From: Streptomyces sp. NBC_00239
GTDB lineage: Bacteria; Actinomycetota; Actinomycetes; Streptomycetales; Streptomycetaceae
NCBI RefSeq assembly: GCF_036194065.1
Contig: NZ_CP108095.1
Coordinates: 2,604,001 to 2,668,000, forward strand
Direction of reading: 5' to 3'
DNA: 64,000 nucleotides
The stretch's first letter is position 1; every line of letters starts with the position of its first letter. The position numbers were made by a program, and so were the translations under genes. A model generated the notes under the pieces. The model saw only the letters and a list, made by a program, of their open reading frames with translations. It made no database searches and had not been told where the DNA came from. Positions 55,994-64,000 of this stretch are shown one piece after another.

Positions 55994-58186
55994 TCAGCCC
56001 TTCTCCAGGTACTGCTCCCGCTCGGTGTCCAGGAGCGCGTCCAGAGCGGTGCGCAGCCCGGGCAGGGCGGCCAGCTCGGGGTCGGCGGCGACGACCCGGG
56101 TGGCTTCCTCGCGGGCCTGGGCGATGACCTCCTCGTCCTCGATGACGGCGAGCATCCGCAGCGAGGACCGCACGCCGGACTGGGCCTGGCCCAGCACGTC
56201 GCCCTCGCGGCGCTGTTCCAGGTCGATGCGGGAGAGTTCGAAGCCGTCGAGGGTGGCGGCGACGGCGGCGAGCCGGGCACGGGCGGGGCTGGCCTCCGGC
56301 ATCTCGCTGACCAGCAGGCAGAGCCCGGCGGCGGAGCCGCGGCCGACGCGGCCGCGCAGCTGGTGGAGCTGGGAGACGCCGAAGCGGTCCGCGTCCATGA
56401 TCACCATGGCGGTGGCGTTGGGGACGTTCACCCCGACCTCGATGACGGTGGTCGCGACGAGCACCTGGACCTGGCCGGCGGTGAACCGGCGCATGACGTC
56501 GTCCTTGTCGGCGGGGTCCATCCTCCCGTGCAGCACCTCGACGGCCAGCCCGGCCAGCGGGCCCTTGGCGAGCTGCTCGGCGGTCTCCAGGACGGCGAGC
56601 GGGGGGCGCTTGTCGCCGTCGTCCGCGGCGGCCTTCTTCTTCGGGTCGTCCTCGCCGTCGCCGATGCGCGGGCACACCACGTACGCCTGGTGGCCCTTCT
56701 CGACCTCCTCGCGGACCCGCTCCCAGGCGCGCGTCAGGAAGTGCGGCTTGTCCTTGGCGGGTACGACGTGGGTGGCGATGGGCGAGCGGCCGGCCGGCAG
56801 CTGGTCGAGTACGGAGGTCTCCAGGTCGCCGAAGACGGTCATGGCGACCGTGCGCGGGATCGGGGTGGCGGTCATCACGAGCAGGTGCGGGGGCTGCTTG
56901 CCCTTGGACCTGAGCGCGTCGCGCTGCTCGACGCCGAAGCGGTGCTGTTCGTCCACGACCACCAGCCCGAGGTCGTGGAACTGCACCTTGTCCTCGATCA
57001 GCGCGTGCGTGCCGATGACGATCCCGGCCTCGCCGGTGACCAGGTCGAGCAGGGCCTGCCGGCGCGCGGGCATCCCCATCGACCCGGTGAGGAGCACCAC
57101 CTTGGTGCCCTGGTCGGAGCCGCCGAGCATGCCGCCTTCGGCGAGCTCCCCCATCATCTCGGTGATCGAGCGGTGGTGCTGCTGGGCGAGGACCTCGGTG
57201 GGGGCGAGCATCGCCGCCTGCCCGCCGGAGTCCACGACGGCGAGCATCGCCCGCAGCGCCACCATCGTCTTGCCCGAGCCGACCTCGCCCTGGAGGAGGC
57301 GGTGCATGGGGTGGCTGGTCGCGAGGTCGTCGAAGATCTCCTTCGAGACGGTCTGCTGGCCCTCGGTGAGGGTGAAGGGCAGTGTGGCGTCGAAGGAGTC
57401 GAGGAGGCCGCCGGGAGCGGGGCGGCGGGGGACGGCCGGGAGCTGGGAGTCGGCGTGGCGGCGGCGGGCCAGGGCGACCTGGAGGACGAAGGCCTCGTCC
57501 CACTTCAGACGTTGGCGAGCGTCCTCGATGTCGGCCTTGGCAGCCGGCCGGTGGATCTTCAGCAGAGCCTCGGTGAGCGGTACCAGCCCGCGGCCCTCGC
57601 GCAGGGCGGGCGGCAGCGGGTCCACGGCCTCCCGGGCGCCGGGCAGCACCGCGTCCACGCATTTGGCGATCTTCCAGGACTCCAGCTTGGCGCAGGCCGG
57701 GTAGATCGGGATGAGCTGGTTGGCGAAGGCGGTGGCGGCGTCCCGGTCGGAGGCGTCCGCGCCGAGGGGCTCGTACGCGGGGTGCGCGAGTTGGAGCTTG
57801 TGGTTGAAGCGGGAGACCTTGCCCGCGAACATCGCGCGGCTGCCGGGCAGCAGGTCTTTGTGGGGCTTGTGGACGCCCGCGCCGAAGAAGACCAGCTGGA
57901 GCCGGCCGCTGCCGTCGGTGATCGTCACCTCCAGCCGCTTGCCCCGGCCCCCGTTGAAGGTGAGGATCCGGGCGTCGGCGACCTGCGCGACGACGGTCAC
58001 GTGCTCGTCGATCTGGTCGGCGAGCTCGGCCAGCGAGGTCAGCTCACCGCGCTCGGCGTACCGCCGCGGGTAGTGGTGGAGCAGGTCCAGGGCCGTGTGC
58101 AGGCCGAGCTGCTCGGCCAGCACCTTGGCGGTGGCGGGTCCGAGCGTCTTCTTGAGGTCTTCGTCGAGCGCGGGCACGTGTTCCAT
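55994..58186 (-). CDS. recG: ATP-dependent DNA helicase RecG
   Basis: Fork-reversal and branch-migration helicase. From MEHVPALDEDLKKTLGP it is 730 residues: wedge/OB domain first, then helicase motifs with Walker A LLQGEVGSGKT near residue 299, the DEQH box near 410, MTATPIPRT, and motif VI LHQLRGRVGRG. A ~25-residue Lys/Asp-rich insert (DDPKKKAAADDGD) interrupts the C-terminal helicase half. It precedes rsmD-coaD by 53 bases. Confidence 0.95.
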   Translation of the reverse strand: MEHVPALDEDLKKTLGPATAKVLAEQLGLHTALDLLHHYPRRYAERGELTSLAELADQIDEHVTVVAQVADARILTFNGGRGKRLEVTITDGSGRLQLVFFGAGVHKPHKDLLPGSRAMFAGKVSRFNHKLQLAHPAYEPLGADASDRDAATAFANQLIPIYPACAKLESWKIAKCVDAVLPGAREAVDPLPPALREGRGLVPLTEALLKIHRPAAKADIEDARQRLKWDEAFVLQVALARRRHADSQLPAVPRRPAPGGLLDSFDATLPFTLTEGQQTVSKEIFDDLATSHPMHRLLQGEVGSGKTMVALRAMLAVVDSGGQAAMLAPTEVLAQQHHRSITEMMGELAEGGMLGGSDQGTKVVLLTGSMGMPARRQALLDLVTGEAGIVIGTHALIEDKVQFHDLGLVVVDEQHRFGVEQRDALRSKGKQPPHLLVMTATPIPRTVAMTVFGDLETSVLDQLPAGRSPIATHVVPAKDKPHFLTRAWERVREEVEKGHQAYVVCPRIGDGEDDPKKKAAADDGDKRPPLAVLETAEQLAKGPLAGLAVEVLHGRMDPADKDDVMRRFTAGQVQVLVATTVIEVGVNVPNATAMVIMDADRFGVSQLHQLRGRVGRGSAAGLCLLVSEMPEASPARARLAAVAATLDGFELSRIDLEQRREGDVLGQAQSGVRSSLRMLAVIEDEEVIAQAREEATRVVAADPELAALPGLRTALDALLDTEREQYLEKG

Positions 58187-58212
58187 TCCACACCATGGCG
58201 CCGACAAGCCCG

Positions 58213-59916
58213 CTATTCCACCCCGATGAGCAGCGGCGCCGAGTACCGGCCGCCGCGGTAGGTGACGGTGTCCACGGCCAGGTGCCGCTCGCGTACGTAG
58301 GCCTGGAGGCGGTCGGCGAGCGCGTCGGGCACCTCGGGGCCGAGGACCAGGGTGACGAGTTCGCCGCCGGAGCCGAGCATCCGGGCGAGCACCGCCTCGG
58401 CGGTGCCGGCGAGTTCGGCGCCGATCACGGCGATGTCCCCGTCGATCAGGCCGAGGACGTCGCCGGCCTGGCAGATGCCGGCCGAGGTGAACGACCGGGC
58501 TTCCGCCACGGCGAGTTCGCCGTAGCGGGTGGCGCCGGCCGCCGCCGTCATGGCGACGACGTCCTCGTCGAAGCTGCCGTCCGGGTCGTGCACGGCGAGC
58601 GCTGCCAGGCCCTGGACCGCGGAGCGGGTGGGGATGAGCGCGACCCGTACGCCCTCGGCGCGGGCCTGTTCGGCGGCGCCGGCCGCGATCGTGCGCAGTT
58701 CGGCGTCGTTGGGCAGCAGCACCACCTCGCGGGCGTGCGCCCGGTGCACGGCGTCGAGCAGGTCGGCGGGGGTGGGCGGCTCGCCGGGGCGTGCCAGCAC
58801 GGTGGTGGCGCCGGCTTCTCCGCACAGTCCGGCCAGGCCTTCGCCGGGCACGACGGCGACGACCGCGCGCTGCACCCGCTCGCCGCGGGTCCGCAGCCGT
58901 TCGTCGCCGAAGTGGGTGATGCGGATCCGGTGCGGCCGGCCCGCCTCCACGCCGGCCTCGACGGCCGCGCCGGGGTCGTCGACGTGCACGTGGACGTTCC
59001 ACAGGCGGTCGCCGCCGACCACCACGAGGGAGTCGCCGAGCGCGTCGAGCCGGGCGCGCAGCCCCGCGACGGCCGGATCGTCGGCCTCCAGCAGGTAGAC
59101 CACCTCGTACGCGGGGCCGCCGCGGCCCTCGTCGGCGCACGGGCCGGCGGCCGCGGCGGGCTGCTCGCCGGTGACCGGGGCGGGGTGGGCGGGGGCCGGT
59201 TCCGGTGCGGGCTCCTGTCCGGACAGGGCCTGCCAGAGCGCGCCGAGTACGGCGACGAGTCCGCAGCCGCCCGCGTCGACGACCCCGGCGCGGCCGAGGA
59301 CGTCGAGCTGGCCGGTGGTCAGGTCCAGGGCCGTGCGGGCCGCGTCGTAGGCGGCCCGGGCCACGTCGGCGGGCGCGGCCCCGGCGGCCGTCTCGGACCC
59401 GCCCTCGGTCGGCGTACCGGCCGCGGCTTCCGTCGCGGACCCGGCGGCGGTGGCCGCGGCCCGGGCGGCCGCGGCGGCGACGGTGAGCATGGTGCCCTCG
59501 ACGGGGTGGGCCACCGCCTCGTACGCGGACCCGGCGGCCCGTCCCAGGGCCCGCGCCAGCTGCTCGCCGGGCCGGCCGGGGGGCCCGTCCAGCACCTCGG
59601 CCATGCCCCGCAGCAGCTGCGCGAGGATCGTGCCGGAGTTCCCGCGGGCGCCTATGAGTGCGCCGTACGCGTAGGCCCGGGCCGACTCGGCGAGGGAGGG
59701 GGCGGCGGCGCCGTCGCCGGGCGCGGTGAAGGCGGCGGCCACGGCCCGGGCGCCGGATTCGGCGGTCATCAGGAGGTTGGTCCCGGTGTCGCCGTCGGCC
59801 ACCGGGTAGACGTTGATGGCGTCGATGTCCGCGCGGGCCCGGCCCAGCGCGGTCACGGCCAGCGAGCTCCAGGTGCGCACCGCATCGGCGTCGAGGGTGT
59901 GCGGCACGTGCGGCAC
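58213..59916 (-). CDS. DAK2-domain protein, fatty acid kinase FakA-like
   Basis: A 567-residue cytoplasmic protein with AAGGAGG eight bases before the GTG. The N-terminal DAK2 (DhaL-like) kinase domain has INVYPVADGDTGTNLLMT and GARGNSGTILAQLLRG, the Mg-ATP site. A low-complexity Ala/Gly stretch follows, then a long FakA-like C-terminal part ending VDTVTYRGGRYSAPLLIGVE. In firmicutes FakA phosphorylates fatty acids held by FakB (DegV); no FakB is in this window. It is divergent from rpmB and upstream of recG. Confidence 0.85.
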   Translation of the reverse strand: MPHVPHTLDADAVRTWSSLAVTALGRARADIDAINVYPVADGDTGTNLLMTAESGARAVAAAFTAPGDGAAAPSLAESARAYAYGALIGARGNSGTILAQLLRGMAEVLDGPPGRPGEQLARALGRAAGSAYEAVAHPVEGTMLTVAAAAARAAATAAGSATEAAAGTPTEGGSETAAGAAPADVARAAYDAARTALDLTTGQLDVLGRAGVVDAGGCGLVAVLGALWQALSGQEPAPEPAPAHPAPVTGEQPAAAAGPCADEGRGGPAYEVVYLLEADDPAVAGLRARLDALGDSLVVVGGDRLWNVHVHVDDPGAAVEAGVEAGRPHRIRITHFGDERLRTRGERVQRAVVAVVPGEGLAGLCGEAGATTVLARPGEPPTPADLLDAVHRAHAREVVLLPNDAELRTIAAGAAEQARAEGVRVALIPTRSAVQGLAALAVHDPDGSFDEDVVAMTAAAGATRYGELAVAEARSFTSAGICQAGDVLGLIDGDIAVIGAELAGTAEAVLARMLGSGGELVTLVLGPEVPDALADRLQAYVRERHLAVDTVTYRGGRYSAPLLIGVE

Positions 59917-60019
59917 CTGTCGTTCCTCCTTGAGCGGGCGGGTCTGCACCGCAGGGTAACGAAGGGGGACGGGGGTCAGGCGGCCTCCGGGGACCGGGGC
60001 CGCGGGAGCCGTGGTAGTT

Positions 60020-60053
60020 TTCTTGGACGGGAGCAGACGTTGTATGCTGCTCC
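60020..60053 (+). promoter_or_regulatory. rpmB promoter with inverted repeat
   Basis: TTCTTG, 17 bases, TATGCT. The inverted repeat GGAGCAG-n10-CTGCTCC straddles the -10, a possible operator. Confidence 0.5.
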
Positions 60054-60057
60054 GGTT

Positions 60058-60075
60058 GCCCGATGCGAATCGGGC
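60058..60075 (+). promoter_or_regulatory. 5' leader hairpin of rpmB
   Basis: GCCCGAT-GCGA-ATCGGGC forms a seven-pair stem with a GNRA tetraloop, at or near the predicted 5' end of the rpmB transcript. It may stabilise the mRNA. Confidence 0.45.
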
Positions 60076-60159
60076 CATCCCCCGGCAAACCACTTCAGAT
60101 CTCTGATTCCGGTGCGCCGGATTTCACTGTAAGTGCATCTGAAGTCTTTGGAGTGACCT

Positions 60160-60345
60160 GTGGCTGCCAACTGCGACGTTTGCGGCAAGGGGCCGGGCTT
60201 CGGCAACAACATCTCGCACTCGCACCGCCGTACGCCGCGTCGCTGGAACCCGAACATCCAGCGCGTCCGTGCCGTGGTCAGTGGGACGCCGAAGCGCCTC
60301 AACGCCTGCACCTCGTGCATCAAGGCCGGCAAGGTCTCGCGCTGA
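60160..60345 (+). CDS. rpmB: 50S ribosomal protein L28
   Basis: A 61-residue large-subunit protein, zinc-binding form, with CDVCGKGPGFGNNISHSHRRTPRRWNPNIQ and a C-terminal CTSCIKAG; the two CxxC pairs are complete. The GTG start has GGAG eight bases upstream. The gene is monocistronic, between its own promoter and a strong terminator, and divergent from the DAK2 gene. Confidence 0.96.
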   Translation: MAANCDVCGKGPGFGNNISHSHRRTPRRWNPNIQRVRAVVSGTPKRLNACTSCIKAGKVSR

Positions 60346-60383
60346 CGCTTCACGTCGTAGCGCAGCCCTTTCCGGTTGCCTTG

Positions 60384-60417
60384 AAAGCCGGTCCACCTCT
60401 GGTGGACCGGCTTTTTG
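60384..60417 (+). terminator. rpmB intrinsic terminator
   Basis: Fourteen perfect pairs (AAAGCCGGTCCACC with its complement) with loop TCT and a run of five T: the most classical intrinsic terminator in the window. Confidence 0.93.
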
Positions 60418-60519
60418 CCTTGTCCGGACGGTTTTCCGGGTCCGGGCAACGGAGCGGGGAGGCACGCGGCGGGCGGGGAGGCTAGGGGCCGGGCGGTCCG
60501 CGCCGCCCGGCCCGGCGGT

Positions 60520-61332
60520 TCAGTCCTCCCGGGGCCCGCGCAGCCGCCAGGCGTGGTCGACCGGGCCGATGCCCCCGCCGAGCACGAAGCCCGCGGTGAT
60601 CGCGCCCGTCACGTAGTCCTTGGCCGCGGCGACCGCGGCCGGCACGTCCAGGCCCTGGGCCAGGCCGGCGGCGACGGCGCTCGCGAGCGTGCAGCCGGTG
60701 CCGTGGGTGTGCCGGTTGTCGCGCCGGGGCGCGCGCAGCCAGTACTCCGCGTCGCCGTCGGTGAGCAGGTCCACGGCCTCCGTGCCGGCGGGCAGGTGGC
60801 CGCCCTTGATCAGCGCCCAGCGCGGCCCGAAGCCGAGGACCGCGTCGGCGGCCCGCCGCATCCCGTCCTCGGTCGTGGCCCGGATGCCGGTGAGTTGCGC
60901 CACTTCGTCGAGGTTGGGCGTGGCGACGGTGGCCGCGGGCAGCAGCAGGGTGCGTACGGCGTCCAGCGCGGAGGCTGCCAGCAGGGCGTCGCCGTGCTTG
61001 GACACGCCGACGGGGTCGACGACCGCCGGGGCGCCGGTGCCGGCCAGGAGTTCCGCCACCGTCTCCACCAGCGCCGCCGAGGAGAGCATGCCGGTCTTGA
61101 CGGCCTGCACTCCGATGTCGTCCACGACGGCCCGGTACTGGGCCGTGACGGCCTCCGGCGGCAGTTCCCACACCCCGTGGACCCCGAGCGAGTTCTGCGC
61201 GGTCACGGCGGTGATCACGCTCATCCCGTGCACGCCGAGGGCCAGCATGGTCTTGAGGTCGGCCTGGATGCCCGCGCCGCCGCCGGAGTCGGATCCGGCG
61301 ACGGTCAGGCAGCGTGCGGGCCGGCCGGTCAC
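60520..61332 (-). CDS. thiD: Hydroxymethylpyrimidine (phosphate) kinase
   Basis: Phosphorylates HMP and HMP-P in thiamine synthesis. From the GTG of [21 protein letters not shown] it is 270 residues, with the ribokinase-like [23 protein letters not shown] and the C-terminal [18 protein letters not shown] anion hole. The start overlaps the thiL stop as GTGA, which decides it. The thiL-thiD pair makes a thiamine phosphate unit, far from the TPP-riboswitch transporter. Confidence 0.95.
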   Translation of the reverse strand: MTGRPARCLTVAGSDSGGGAGIQADLKTMLALGVHGMSVITAVTAQNSLGVHGVWELPPEAVTAQYRAVVDDIGVQAVKTGMLSSAALVETVAELLAGTGAPAVVDPVGVSKHGDALLAASALDAVRTLLLPAATVATPNLDEVAQLTGIRATTEDGMRRAADAVLGFGPRWALIKGGHLPAGTEAVDLLTDGDAEYWLRAPRRDNRHTHGTGCTLASAVAAGLAQGLDVPAAVAAAKDYVTGAITAGFVLGGGIGPVDHAWRLRGPRED

Positions 61333-62306
61333 GGCGAGCCGTCCTCGATCTCGCCGCCGAAGTGGTCCCAGCCGCCGGTGCTGGTCCAGGGCGCGCCGTC
61401 GACGGTCACCTGGGGCTGTGCGGAGGGGTGCAGCACCTCGCCGATGACCTTCCAGCGGGCGGGCAGTTTCACGTCCGGCGGGAAGGTCGCCACGATCGCG
61501 TGGTCCTCTCCCCCGGTCAGCACCCACTGGAGCGGGTCCACGCCCACGGCCTGGCCGATGTCGTTCATCTGCGTGGGGATGTCGATGGCGGCCGAGCGCA
61601 GGTCGATGCGGACCTTGCTGGCCTCGGCGATGTGCCCGAGGTCGGCGACCAGGCCGTCGCTCACGTCGGTCATGGCGGTGGCGCCGAGCCCGGCGGCCGC
61701 GGGGCCCGCGTGGTACGGCGGCTCGGGGCGGCGGTGCGCCTCGACGAAGGCCCGCGGCGAGCGGAAGCCGCGCGAGAGGATCGCGAAGCCGGCGGCGGAC
61801 CAGCCCAGCCATCCGGTGACGGCCACCACGTCGCCCGGCTGGGCGCCGGCCCGGGTGACCGGCTCGTGGTTGCGCAGGTCGCCGAGGGCGGTGATGGCGA
61901 CGGTGATGGTGTCGCCGCGCACGACGTCGCCGCCGACCACGGCCGCGCCGGCCACCTGGCATTCGTCGCGCAGGCCGTCCATCAGCTCGGTGGGCCAGGT
62001 CACCGGCAGGTCGGCCGGCACCACCAGGCCGAGCAGCAGGGCGGTGGGCACGGCGCCCATGGCGGCGATGTCGGCCAGGTTCTGGGCGGCGGCCTTGCGG
62101 CCCACGTCGTAGGCCGTGGACCAGTCGCGTCGGAAGTGCCTGCCTTCGAGCAGGATGTCCGTGCTCGCCACGACCCGCCGGTCGGGTGCCGACACGACCG
62201 CGGCGTCGTCGCCGGGTCCCAGTCGTACCGCCGGGGTGGTGGTGAGCCGGGAGGTCAGCTCTCGGATGAGCCCGAACTCCCCCAGCTCACCCACGGTGCC
62301 CTTCAT
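61329..62306 (-). CDS. thiL: Thiamine-monophosphate kinase
   Basis: Makes TPP from thiamine phosphate, the last step. The 325-residue product from [14 protein letters not shown] has the PurM-like features [44 protein letters not shown] and [24 protein letters not shown] lies eight bases upstream of the ATG. No TPP riboswitch precedes it. Confidence 0.95.
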   Translation of the reverse strand: MKGTVGELGEFGLIRELTSRLTTTPAVRLGPGDDAAVVSAPDRRVVASTDILLEGRHFRRDWSTAYDVGRKAAAQNLADIAAMGAVPTALLLGLVVPADLPVTWPTELMDGLRDECQVAGAAVVGGDVVRGDTITVAITALGDLRNHEPVTRAGAQPGDVVAVTGWLGWSAAGFAILSRGFRSPRAFVEAHRRPEPPYHAGPAAAGLGATAMTDVSDGLVADLGHIAEASKVRIDLRSAAIDIPTQMNDIGQAVGVDPLQWVLTGGEDHAIVATFPPDVKLPARWKVIGEVLHPSAQPQVTVDGAPWTSTGGWDHFGGEIEDGSP

Positions 62307-62563
62307 CGCTGTGCTCCTTCTGGCCCAGTGGGCTTGCGGTCGCGAGCCGTCACTGCTGTAGGTACCGTCAACAGATACGTCAACTTCTGTTCTCCGTACG
62401 CCCCGCCGAGCGCGGCACCGGGTCCGGGGGTCTCCCCGCGGCACGCGGTGACGCGGTACCGTGGCGTCCCTTCTTCCCTGGGGCAGCCCCGCCGTGTCAG
62501 GGGCGGTGCCGCCCCCACCCGAAGGTTAGGGGAGATCATCCTCGTGGCCGCCCTGGAGGTTCC

Positions 62564-62797
62564 GTGGTACAGGCGTACATCCTCATCCAGACCGAGGTGG
62601 GCAAGGCGTCGCTCGTCGCCGAGTCCATCGCCAAGATCCCGGGGGTGATTCAGGCGGAGGACGTGACGGGCCCCTACGACGTGATCGTCCGGGCGCAGGC
62701 CGACACCGTCGACGACCTGGGCCGCATGGTCGTGGCCAAGGTCCAGCAAGTGGAGGGGATCACCCGCACCCTGACCTGCCCCGTCGTCCATCTGTAG
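62564..62797 (+). CDS. Stand-alone Lrp/AsnC ligand-binding (RAM) domain protein
   Basis: A 77-residue protein corresponding to only the C-terminal RAM domain of Lrp/AsnC regulators (VQAYILIQTEVGKASLVAESIAKIPGVIQAEDVTGPYDVIVRAQADTVDDLGRMVV), with no helix-turn-helix. Such solo domains oligomerise and may sense amino acids. GGAGG is very close to the GTG start. Divergent from thiL. Confidence 0.88.
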   Translation: MVQAYILIQTEVGKASLVAESIAKIPGVIQAEDVTGPYDVIVRAQADTVDDLGRMVVAKVQQVEGITRTLTCPVVHL

Positions 62798-62817
62798 CCC
62801 CCGTCTAGTCTTGGCCG

Positions 62818-63306
62818 GTGACGTCAATCCGCCGCCGGCCCTTCCGTCTGCCCGCCCTGGCCGCCGCTGCGCTGCTGGCCCTCGCGGGCTGCTCCTCAGG
62901 TGACGCGCGCGCGCAGGTGGATCCTCCGCCTGCCCCGCCCGCGGACCTCGCACAGCTGTGTGCGGCACTGCACAGGGAGCTTCCGGCGGAGGTGGCCGGC
63001 GAGGACCGTCTCGATCCCGAGCCGGCGTCCGAGCTGACCGCCGCGTGGGGCGGCGCAGCGATCGTACTGCGCTGCGCGGTTCCCCGACCCCCGGAGATGG
63101 ACGATCCGAAGTCCGACGGCGTGGACGTCGACGGGGTCGGCTGGCTCGTGCAGCGTCTGCCGGACGGCGCGAGCCGCTTCACCACCACGTACCGCAAGGC
63201 GTACGTCGAGGTCACGGTGGCCGCGCGGGTCGAGGGCGACGGCGCCGTGGGCGCGCTGACCGATTTCACCGCCCCCGTAAAGAAGTCGGTCCCGTCCACC
63301 CTGTGA
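62818..63306 (+). CDS. DUF3515 family lipoprotein
   Basis: A 162-residue exported lipoprotein: basic N-terminus RRRPFR, hydrophobic core, lipobox LAGC, then CSSGD. The rest matches the actinobacterial DUF3515 type, with paired Cys (LAQLCAALHREL and VLRCAVPRPPE) that could form a disulfide. The GTG follows the previous gene by 20 bases, so they may be co-transcribed. Function unknown. Confidence 0.85.
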   Translation: MTSIRRRPFRLPALAAAALLALAGCSSGDARAQVDPPPAPPADLAQLCAALHRELPAEVAGEDRLDPEPASELTAAWGGAAIVLRCAVPRPPEMDDPKSDGVDVDGVGWLVQRLPDGASRFTTTYRKAYVEVTVAARVEGDGAVGALTDFTAPVKKSVPSTL

Positions 63307-63317
63307 ACGGGACCGAC
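63285..63317. terminator. Terminator spanning the DUF3515 stop codon
   Basis: Eleven pairs (GTCGGTCCCGT with ACGGGACCGAC). The TGA is in the 11-base loop. It lies between convergent genes. Confidence 0.75.
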
Positions 63318-63328
63318 CGGGGTACCGG

Positions 63329-64000
63329 CTAGCGCAGGCCCGTGGAGCGGTTCATCGCCGCCTGGATCAGGCGGTCCACCAGCTCCGCGTACGAGACGCC
63401 CGACTCCTGCCACATCCGCGGGTACATGGAGATCGGCGTGAAGCCCGGCATCGTGTTGATCTCGTTGATCACGAAGCTGCCGTCCTCGGTGAGGAAGAAG
63501 TCCGCGCGGACCAGTCCCTCGCACGAGGCGGCGTCGAAGGCCTCGACCGCGAGGCGCTGCACCTCGGCCGTCTGCTCCGGGGTGAGCGGCGCGGGCACGA
63601 TCCCGGACGCCGAGTCGATGTACTTGGCCTCGAAGTCGTAGAAGTCGTGGCTGGAGACCGGCGGGATCTCGGCGGGCACGCTGGCGCGCGGGCCGTCCTC
63701 GAACTCCAGGACCCCGCACTCGATCTCGCGGCCGCGCAGCAGCGACTCGACGAGGATCTTCGGGTCGTGGCGCTGCGCCTCGGCGATGGCCTCGTCGAGG
63801 CCGGAGAGGTCGTCGACCTTGGTGATGCCGATCGAGGAGCCGGCGCGGGCGGGCTTCACGAAGAGCGGCCAGCCGTGCTCGCCGGCGAAGTCGACGATCT
63901 TCTTGCGGGCGGCGTCCGCGTCCAGCTCCCACTCGCGGGGGCGGACGGTCACGTACGGGCCGACGGGGAGGCCGAAGCTGGTGAAGACCCGCTTCATGTA
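63329..64000 (-). CDS. ddl: D-alanine--D-alanine ligase (partial)
   Basis: Makes the D-Ala-D-Ala dipeptide for peptidoglycan. The window holds the C-terminal ~223 residues; the N-terminus lies beyond the right edge. The ATP-grasp part is clear: WPLFVKPARAGSSIGITKV, LVESLLRGREIECGVLE, and FLTEDGSFVINEINTMPGFTPISMYP with the metal ligands Glu and Asn. The C-terminus is complete (AAMNRSTGLR). It is convergent with the lipoprotein gene. Confidence 0.93.
   Translation of the reverse strand, partial: YMKRVFTSFGLPVGPYVTVRPREWELDADAARKKIVDFAGEHGWPLFVKPARAGSSIGITKVDDLSGLDEAIAEAQRHDPKILVESLLRGREIECGVLEFEDGPRASVPAEIPPVSSHDFYDFEAKYIDSASGIVPAPLTPEQTAEVQRLAVEAFDAASCEGLVRADFFLTEDGSFVINEINTMPGFTPISMYPRMWQESGVSYAELVDRLIQAAMNRSTGLR

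Noticed and set aside
60030..60053. Zur box at the rpmB promoter
   Set aside because: The inverted repeat is GC-rich and does not resemble the Zur consensus; the encoded L28 is also the zinc-binding form, not the usual Zur target.
62307..62563. Second TPP riboswitch upstream of thiL-thiD
   Set aside because: No CUGAGA or ACCUGA-type blocks on the minus strand in this gap.

Overview
The window reads as chromosomal DNA from a Streptomyces species. It has very high GC, GTG starts are common, and operons are packed with TGATG, ATGA or GTGA overlaps. The gene order (rlmN, cdsA-frr-pyrH-tsf-rpsB, whiG, dprA-comM-yraN, four tandem signal peptidases, rplS-trmD-rimM-khpA-rpsP, ffh, amtB-glnK-glnD, nsdA, ftsY, glcP, smc, mutM, rnc-rpmF, coaD-rsmD-recG, rpmB, thiD-thiL, ddl) is the conserved core order of this genus. 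No rRNA, tRNA, CRISPR array, insertion sequence or prophage is visible.

Left part (1-23.6 kb). A thiamine-type ABC importer (thiB-thiP-thiQ, cut by the left edge) sits behind a clear TPP riboswitch whose expression platform is a hairpin closing the thiB ribosome binding site. Next come rlmN; the phospholipid, ribosome-recycling and UMP-kinase operon; rpsB-tsf; a degenerate LytM-like peptidase; the sporulation sigma factor whiG; and the DNA-uptake/recombination set dprA-comM-yraN. Four type I signal peptidase genes follow in tandem, then the rpsP-khpA-rimM-trmD and rplS translation genes. A possible HEXXH zincin with a zinc ribbon lies upstream of rpsP.

Middle part (23.8-45.6 kb). This holds proS, a methyltransferase, ffh, and the nitrogen-control operon amtB-glnK-glnD with a well-spaced GlnR box. 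It continues with the developmental regulator nsdA, divergent from a primase/polymerase-like gene; ftsY; an NCS1 permease followed by an LLM oxidoreductase; the sugar permease glcP with two operator-like repeats at its promoter; and smc. Smc is unusual: about 150 residues of Pro/Ala-rich sequence, including five 17-residue repeats, interrupt its hinge.

Right part (45.7-64 kb). A secreted CAP-domain protein and a flavodoxin/HxlR divergent pair come first. The rnc-mutM neighbourhood is split by an inserted two-gene module: a small protein and a P-loop ATPase with helical repeats that share one short sequence motif. This is the best candidate for an undescribed system. After it come rnc-rpmF-DUF177, a coiled-coil protein with a Gln/Pro/Tyr-rich tail, coaD-rsmD-recG, a DAK2/DegV-like protein, rpmB, thiD-thiL, a small Lrp/AsnC-type ligand-binding protein, a lipoprotein and the 3' part of ddl, cut by the right edge.

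Most transcription units end in long perfect hairpins. At several gene ends the stop codon itself lies inside the terminator.
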